This document shows, piece by piece, positions 61,901 through 64,000 of a DNA stretch of 64,000 bases. Origin of the DNA: Cafeteria roenbergensis. Lineage: Eukaryota; Sar; Bigyra; Bicosoecida; Cafeteriaceae. Made by a program: the position numbers and the translations under genes. Location of the stretch: assembly GCA_008330645.1 (NCBI GenBank), contig VLTN01000003.1:1-64000 (forward strand). Reading direction: 5' to 3'. Position 1 is the stretch's first letter; the number at the start of each line of letters is the position of its first letter. A model generated the notes under the pieces. That model saw only the letters and a list, made by a program, of their open reading frames with translations. It searched no databases and was not told where the DNA came from.

Positions 61901-63212
61901 CAGCCACCCTCACGCGCAGCTCGGCCGCCTCCTGGGCCTCCGCCTGCAGGTGCTCGAACTCCTCCCGGGGCACCGGCACAGAGTCGGAGTCGAGGCCGAA
62001 CACGCGGAGCACCTGCCTCAGCTGCACGCTGGACGGCATCGCCAGCGAGAAGGCAGGGGCCCACCGCTCGGGCCTGCCGCGATGCGCCCCGTCTCCGGGC
62101 GGCGACGCGTCCCCATGGAGCTGCATGGTGCGGCTGTCCACGCTGCCCTGAGACGCAGCGTCGTCGCCGTCGTCACCGTCGCCACGGGCCCGCGTGGACG
62201 CTGTGCCTTGGGCAGCGTGCGCGCCCCCGCCCGACGACGACCGAGGCCCCTGCGTTGGCGGGATCGGCGCCCTCGCCGCCTCGCCCCGCTCCGTCGCGGG
62301 ACCACCTTCCGCCGACGCTGCGCCCTGGCTGGGGGCGCTGTCCGAGCCGGCCCCTGCCCCCGCGCCACGCCCGCGGGCGCCTCGCTGGGCCGACGCCTCC
62401 GGCTTGGCGGCCGCATCGCCAGCCCGCGCTCGCGCCCGCTCGCGCTTGCGAAACAAGTGCTCCCGGATCCGCCACACGTCGTTCACGTAGGCTGTCTGGT
62501 AGAGCTGTAGGAGGGCCTCCGACCGCTCGAGATGGCCCCGGAGCTCGGCGACGGACTCCCTCAGGCCCGCCTTGCTCATCCGCGACACGGACGCGTCGTC
62601 CACGCCCAGGGCGGCGAGCAGCGCCTCCCGCTGGCGCCCTGTGGAGGCCAGGGCCAGCTGCCCCGTCTCCCCCGCGCGCCCCTGCTCTGCCCGCTCGAGG
62701 GCGGCCCCCAGGTCCCGGCCGAGATCGGAGGCCGTCGCCGAGTCGCCAGCGTCCGCGATCGAAGGCGGCACGCCCATGGCAGTCACTGCCAGGGGGGACG
62801 GCTGCCGCCGCGCGGCTTCATCTCCCGGGGCCAGGAGTCGCAAGAACGGCGACGAGACGCTGCGGGTTGACTCGTTGCGCAGCGATGCTTCGGCATCGCG
62901 AGCCTGGGAGCCCAGGGTGTCGGTCCAGGCGCGCGCGCCCGAGCGAGCCCTCGGCGGCCCTTTGGCCTGGCGCGATGCCGGCCCGTCTTGCCCGCCAGCG
63001 GGCCCTCGCCCGGGCGCGATGGCGCTCTGCTCCATCCGAGAGACGGCAGTCTCCCCAAAAACGCCAGAGCTGACGCTGGCCGCATCGCCCTCTGCAAGCA
63101 GCTGGAACTGCGCAGCATCAGGGTCGCTGCGGCATCGCTCGAGGACTGCGCGGGCCACCTCCCTCCCCTCGTCGATGACACGGGAGGCCCAGCCGCTTGC
63201 TGTGGCGCGCAT
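55926..63212 (-). CDS. Giant single-exon coiled-coil protein, 2428 aa, unrecognised
   Basis: I do not recognise a family. From MRATASGWASRVIDEGREVA the frame is open for 2428 codons; it is open still further upstream to 63680, but composition there is not protein-like. Near residue 190-255 is a conserved-looking helical segment ending LLQLYQTAYVNDVWRIREHL. Long Ala/Arg/Glu/Gln coiled coils follow (about 490-700, 760-810, 1250-1700), separated by Pro/Ser/Gly-rich disordered linkers. There are five tandem SERASPEPGR units and a Ser/Ala repeat with SPAKAAAPSSSERSARAG. The C-terminal ~500 residues are disordered and basic with short hydrophobic patches (LPGIAKRRLAG, GVPWTGSDTDLPPL). Size, coiled coils and disorder suggest a scaffold such as a centrosomal, flagellar or cortical protein; this is inference. 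Opposite-strand frames are shadows. Confidence 0.7.
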   Translation of the reverse strand: MRATASGWASRVIDEGREVARAVLERCRSDPDAAQFQLLAEGDAASVSSGVFGETAVSRMEQSAIAPGRGPAGGQDGPASRQAKGPPRARSGARAWTDTLGSQARDAEASLRNESTRSVSSPFLRLLAPGDEAARRQPSPLAVTAMGVPPSIADAGDSATASDLGRDLGAALERAEQGRAGETGQLALASTGRQREALLAALGVDDASVSRMSKAGLRESVAELRGHLERSEALLQLYQTAYVNDVWRIREHLFRKRERARARAGDAAAKPEASAQRGARGRGAGAGAGSDSAPSQGAASAEGGPATERGEAARAPIPPTQGPRSSSGGGAHAAQGTASTRARGDGDDGDDAASQGSVDSRTMQLHGDASPPGDGAHRGRPERWAPAFSLAMPSSVQLRQVLRVFGLDSDSVPVPREEFEHLQAEAQEAAELRVRVAALRGQARALADRHARLTTSARSLAGSLDDTGTSEAVSALEAVALRRRLRAAQGALSEAAGALLEERARGAEAVEALKAERRQGAGRAAQLDAAEDELAAARATLAAAGEAIAKRDHALAESLRAQRALQGQVAAATRSVEALEQEKQEARAQATRGRELAVVNQMQAEAAKGESEALLQQVEAWKSRALEAERALSVARAAAEPPQSQQAEEPPLPQPQSANPAKQEDGQRAATSQQPQGAGEPVGMQRVPVFDDSVRPPPAMPAASGALPAAEHSPDEKRARGAPGPPPRPKAHPDRPARPAPATSPRPSSSARNGHEQPSAQAAARAGPADVAVARPERSCTVAAPQQEALHGAHAATPSTPEGEDGESHHDEVEPLPTQPQRDPAEPAPDGRAAAQLRAAQEEAARLRAALAAAHAELSSVRKQLRASPGHLRGSAGYTERSDAAQPSLLSERASPEPGRSERASPEPGRSERASPEPGRSERASPEPGRSERASPEPGRSEQVPAESLRTEGERSNVNSSSAGGDAPEAGVSAGGTAVLLDNGRTGAGPDSAAPAAATAGLEPSPAAAAEAVQAAPRDLGSLVGSPARARRRLSVDVRTPGSGPVGEGWTMPARSLGAEVAATPTQELHTALHAHRGGSESRPRRAAPFGWESRRGHEASVLPARLARLSAGHLAAPGLREANFGLAVGEVVPARSMGRASKAVQTLPVDDVTPEQAAGATQAATLRRRAREEAVAALAQARQRPPSRQRQNAPPARATEATLPQLSAAAPPTATAQCGTQASVATASVGTMLSGPLQLGTAADFALQAPADLDPAYAAVGGGLPDTVPLCHARLRSLEQELIRVSLGFQAADSAMRERTGLLEALAQVRAALAAAKAAKRAAELEGERAAAELGEQRLSVQRIEGELRRSQAVGTAWALRALRNACGAGEAARLLAQQRAATAREEGLRARQSAAAERAAAELRAGEREAREEAERMAAAAAKAAAQVEEERALAQASAADSVKQAVYGARSEVFGLSEQAQRAAERVAAAAGAEVTTPGVAAERPSSASGGGASGALADLSGPLESLRRALQGLEAAGMGAAARMGEAREEAASARAAAEQAQAQASAARAEAEAAAAASSAAEAAEAGEGGRGDGSPDGPGGDGEFCASDGAAGGTGAGSANARSGAAGARRGTEGPAEAALEAAEQRVAALEAKCLELESRPPTASVGVQTLLALGRADGSRSRLRSGGRAGSSGLGSAKFGLAGTVGRRGSRRGSMPGRPEAPEEAAPTMGLFGQGHTEWRVALPADYGTSAVRPVLTSSERRAATAAVAVRSAGKSLRGAQASRAGSMRMPRASAPRRHSVDTGSVPLHARSTASLKPAATGELLRPRPAATNAHASMRVQRGDGLAAPSPLQASSPGHPGGGHRRGAPSRSDSRVSSNAGSSFRVAAYTDDSFAEAVEVTSPSGLEQRSVSPIAAPVAVRPFSASSGSGSGSGSDELAPKGQSPRPWGRSPQAAASQPATSLPEQGGGTSPAGAGSPAKAAAPSSSERSARAGSPAKAAAPSSSERSARAGSPAKAASAAEAAPLPARGEAPGASRRGSSREPSSSAAAGATLRQAAARSESPLAGGSAAMPAPSPLRGRSSAGLGGGGRGGSSTSAGRLQSLHSAMAPRGGAWRRRKGDASGAALESAKRLMSAPSLAPAALPVARRGPQARARHPDSAAQGELPSTAPGKPPSQRAQALAAAGAARIGGLGVERREGGQGLDAFASPRWRGEGPHAAVGAAAAAAAGESGASLRPSTVGGVGRQSSGRGAGNQLPGIAKRRLAGSRGDKGKAGSAAGADGSRAASGLAGLSQASATSLESSAYAALWDVGIHLPAREPADNRVQVGGPQRSGSRGAGTVRRGDAAKTPDRWSGGRSRGPRMTGRSRGTASAAQLEAASRARTPLVGVPWTGSDTDLPPLRGAETVAWSVAIAPEHTHRKGWGAPRDAPAYGGESKAVS
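57202..57330 (-). repeat. 54-bp coding repeat (about 2.4 copies) in the giant protein
   Basis: The unit encodes GSPAKAAAPSSSERSARA. Copies are nearly identical in DNA and keep the frame. Confidence 0.85.
60391..60540 (-). repeat. Five perfect 30-bp coding repeats in the giant protein
   Basis: The unit GAGCGACCAGGCTCCGGAGA plus GGCGCGCTCC repeats five times without a difference and encodes SERASPEPGR on the minus strand. Perfect identity points to very recent expansion or homogenisation. Confidence 0.97.
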
Positions 63213-63676
63213 GGGCCGTTGTCGGCGAGCCTCGGCCCGCGCGCGACTTCCCGCTAGCCAGGCTCGGCCCCGGTGCGCGCGACTTCGAGCTGTATACGTT
63301 CGCGCAGCGTGTGCGGCAGCGGGGGCAGGCCTGGCGGGCCGCCAGCAACCGTTAGCAGCTCTGCCGAGCGGTCGCAGCGCCGACGCCGCCCGAGCCTTGC
63401 GCGGGACCTCCCGCGCGCGCCCCGGCCCACAAGAGCGCAACGCCCGCCCCGGTGCGCCAGCCGGCCCAGGGTGCTTCCTTGGTGTGGGGCGCGCTGGTGT
63501 GCTGGCACAAGAACGTGGCAAGCGTCCCGCCAGTCGCAAGATAGCAAGTGCGGTTTGGGGGCTCGATCGCAGCTGGCAATGATAGGTTGCGAGCGGCACA
63601 CACACGCTGTCAACTGCATGCAGCAGAGAAGGGCTGCACGACGTCAGTGAACGTGCAAGCAAGGCCGTCCACAGCC
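63213..63676. promoter_or_regulatory. Upstream region of the giant coiled-coil gene
   Basis: This 464-bp interval separates the giant gene's start from the stop of the next minus-strand gene. No gene is supported. The minus-strand frame is open across it, but its sequence (Arg/Pro/Ala-rich, low complexity) lacks coding character. Confidence 0.4.
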
Positions 63677-64000
63677 TCACAGCACGACGACGGCCTTGCC
63701 GGCCGTGTGCTTCGAGCTCACCGCGCCCACCGCCTCCGCAAGCCCCGGCTCCAGGCCCTTGTGCTCGGACGCGATGTCGACGCGGATCTGCTTTTTCGCG
63801 GCCCAGTGCATGAGCTTCTCCAGACCCTCGCGCTCGGGCTGCACGGCCAAGTAGTCGTTCGCGGGCTCCAACCAGGTCACGGGGGGAGTGGGCCCGCTCG
63901 CCGCGGCGGCGCCTCGGGCGGCCAGGCAGCTGCAGGCAGACGACATTGCTTGGCCGAGCCAGCGCTGGCCCTCTGTCAGGAGTGCCACCGGGATGCTCGG
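63677..64000 (-). CDS. C-terminal end of a medium-chain dehydrogenase/reductase (quinone-oxidoreductase-like), partial
   Basis: Only the last ~108 codons are in the window; the frame is open to the right edge. The end LEKLMHWAAKKQIRVDI followed by GLAEAVGAVSSKHTAGKAVV fits the closing helix and strand of MDR-family NAD(P)H:quinone oxidoreductases, including the RTN4IP1 branch. In those, a LV-G-I-P-V stretch and an A----GK-V-- ending form the last part of the catalytic domain. The cofactor-binding fold lies outside the window, so substrate and exact family cannot be told. Confidence 0.65.
   Translation of the reverse strand, partial: PSIPVALLTEGQRWLGQAMSSACSCLAARGAAAASGPTPPVTWLEPANDYLAVQPEREGLEKLMHWAAKKQIRVDIASEHKGLEPGLAEAVGAVSSKHTAGKAVVVL

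Overview
This is a GC-rich, compact nuclear-genome segment from a unicellular eukaryote that builds motile flagella. Short GT-AG introns of about 120-330 bp, a heat-shock factor, RPA3, a GRIP golgin, an ABCC transporter and mitochondrial and ER proteins show it is eukaryotic. A DRC12 (CCDC153) homologue and a CCDC96/CFAP184 homologue indicate axonemes. A fused aspartokinase/diaminopimelate decarboxylase shows lysine synthesis by the DAP route, so it is not an animal or fungus. A GC-rich flagellate such as a stramenopile or haptophyte fits, but I cannot name the species.

Layout. Positions 1-7889 hold two copies of one non-LTR retrotransposon (LINE) of the restriction-like-endonuclease type. 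The first runs in from the left edge and ends in an intron of a minus-strand ankyrin gene head (5537-6036). The second is 5'-truncated. Positions 7890-15454 hold dispersed and inverted repeats around a striking plus-strand ankyrin gene (8746-12743). In that gene almost every 33-residue ankyrin repeat is its own 99-bp phase-0 exon, and the exons are separated by near-identical introns of about 191 bp (unit 290 bp). From 15455 to the right edge the window is ordinary and gene-dense.

Gene-dense part, in order: an unrecognised ~988-aa protein (-), a three-exon mitochondrial carrier (-), a CCDC96/CFAP184-like axonemal coiled coil (-), a TMEM180/MFSD13A-like transporter (+), a 1.9-kb less GC-rich block without a resolved gene, an alpha/beta hydrolase (-), an ER DnaJ protein of the DNAJB12/14 type (+), a long-chain acyl-CoA synthetase (+), carnosine N-methyltransferase-like (-), the aspartokinase/DAP decarboxylase fusion (+), RPA3 (-), heat-shock factor (+), a GT13-like glycosyltransferase (-), a GRIP golgin with 21 copies of a 14-residue repeat (+), an ABCC full transporter (-), DRC12 (-), a small coiled-coil protein (+), a 2428-aa coiled-coil protein (-), and the 3' end of a medium-chain dehydrogenase/reductase gene (-).

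Many neighbours are divergent pairs sharing 180-400 bp (CFAP184/MFSD13A, hydrolase/DnaJ, CARNMT1/AK-DAPDC, RPA3/HSF, glycosyltransferase/golgin, DRC12/small coiled coil). Two-way promoters are likely, although nothing links most pairs functionally except the DRC12 pair. The most unusual system here is the exon-modular ankyrin family. It has at least two loci in 12 kb with the same exon design, homogenised introns, and variation concentrated at positions that face ligands in ankyrin proteins.
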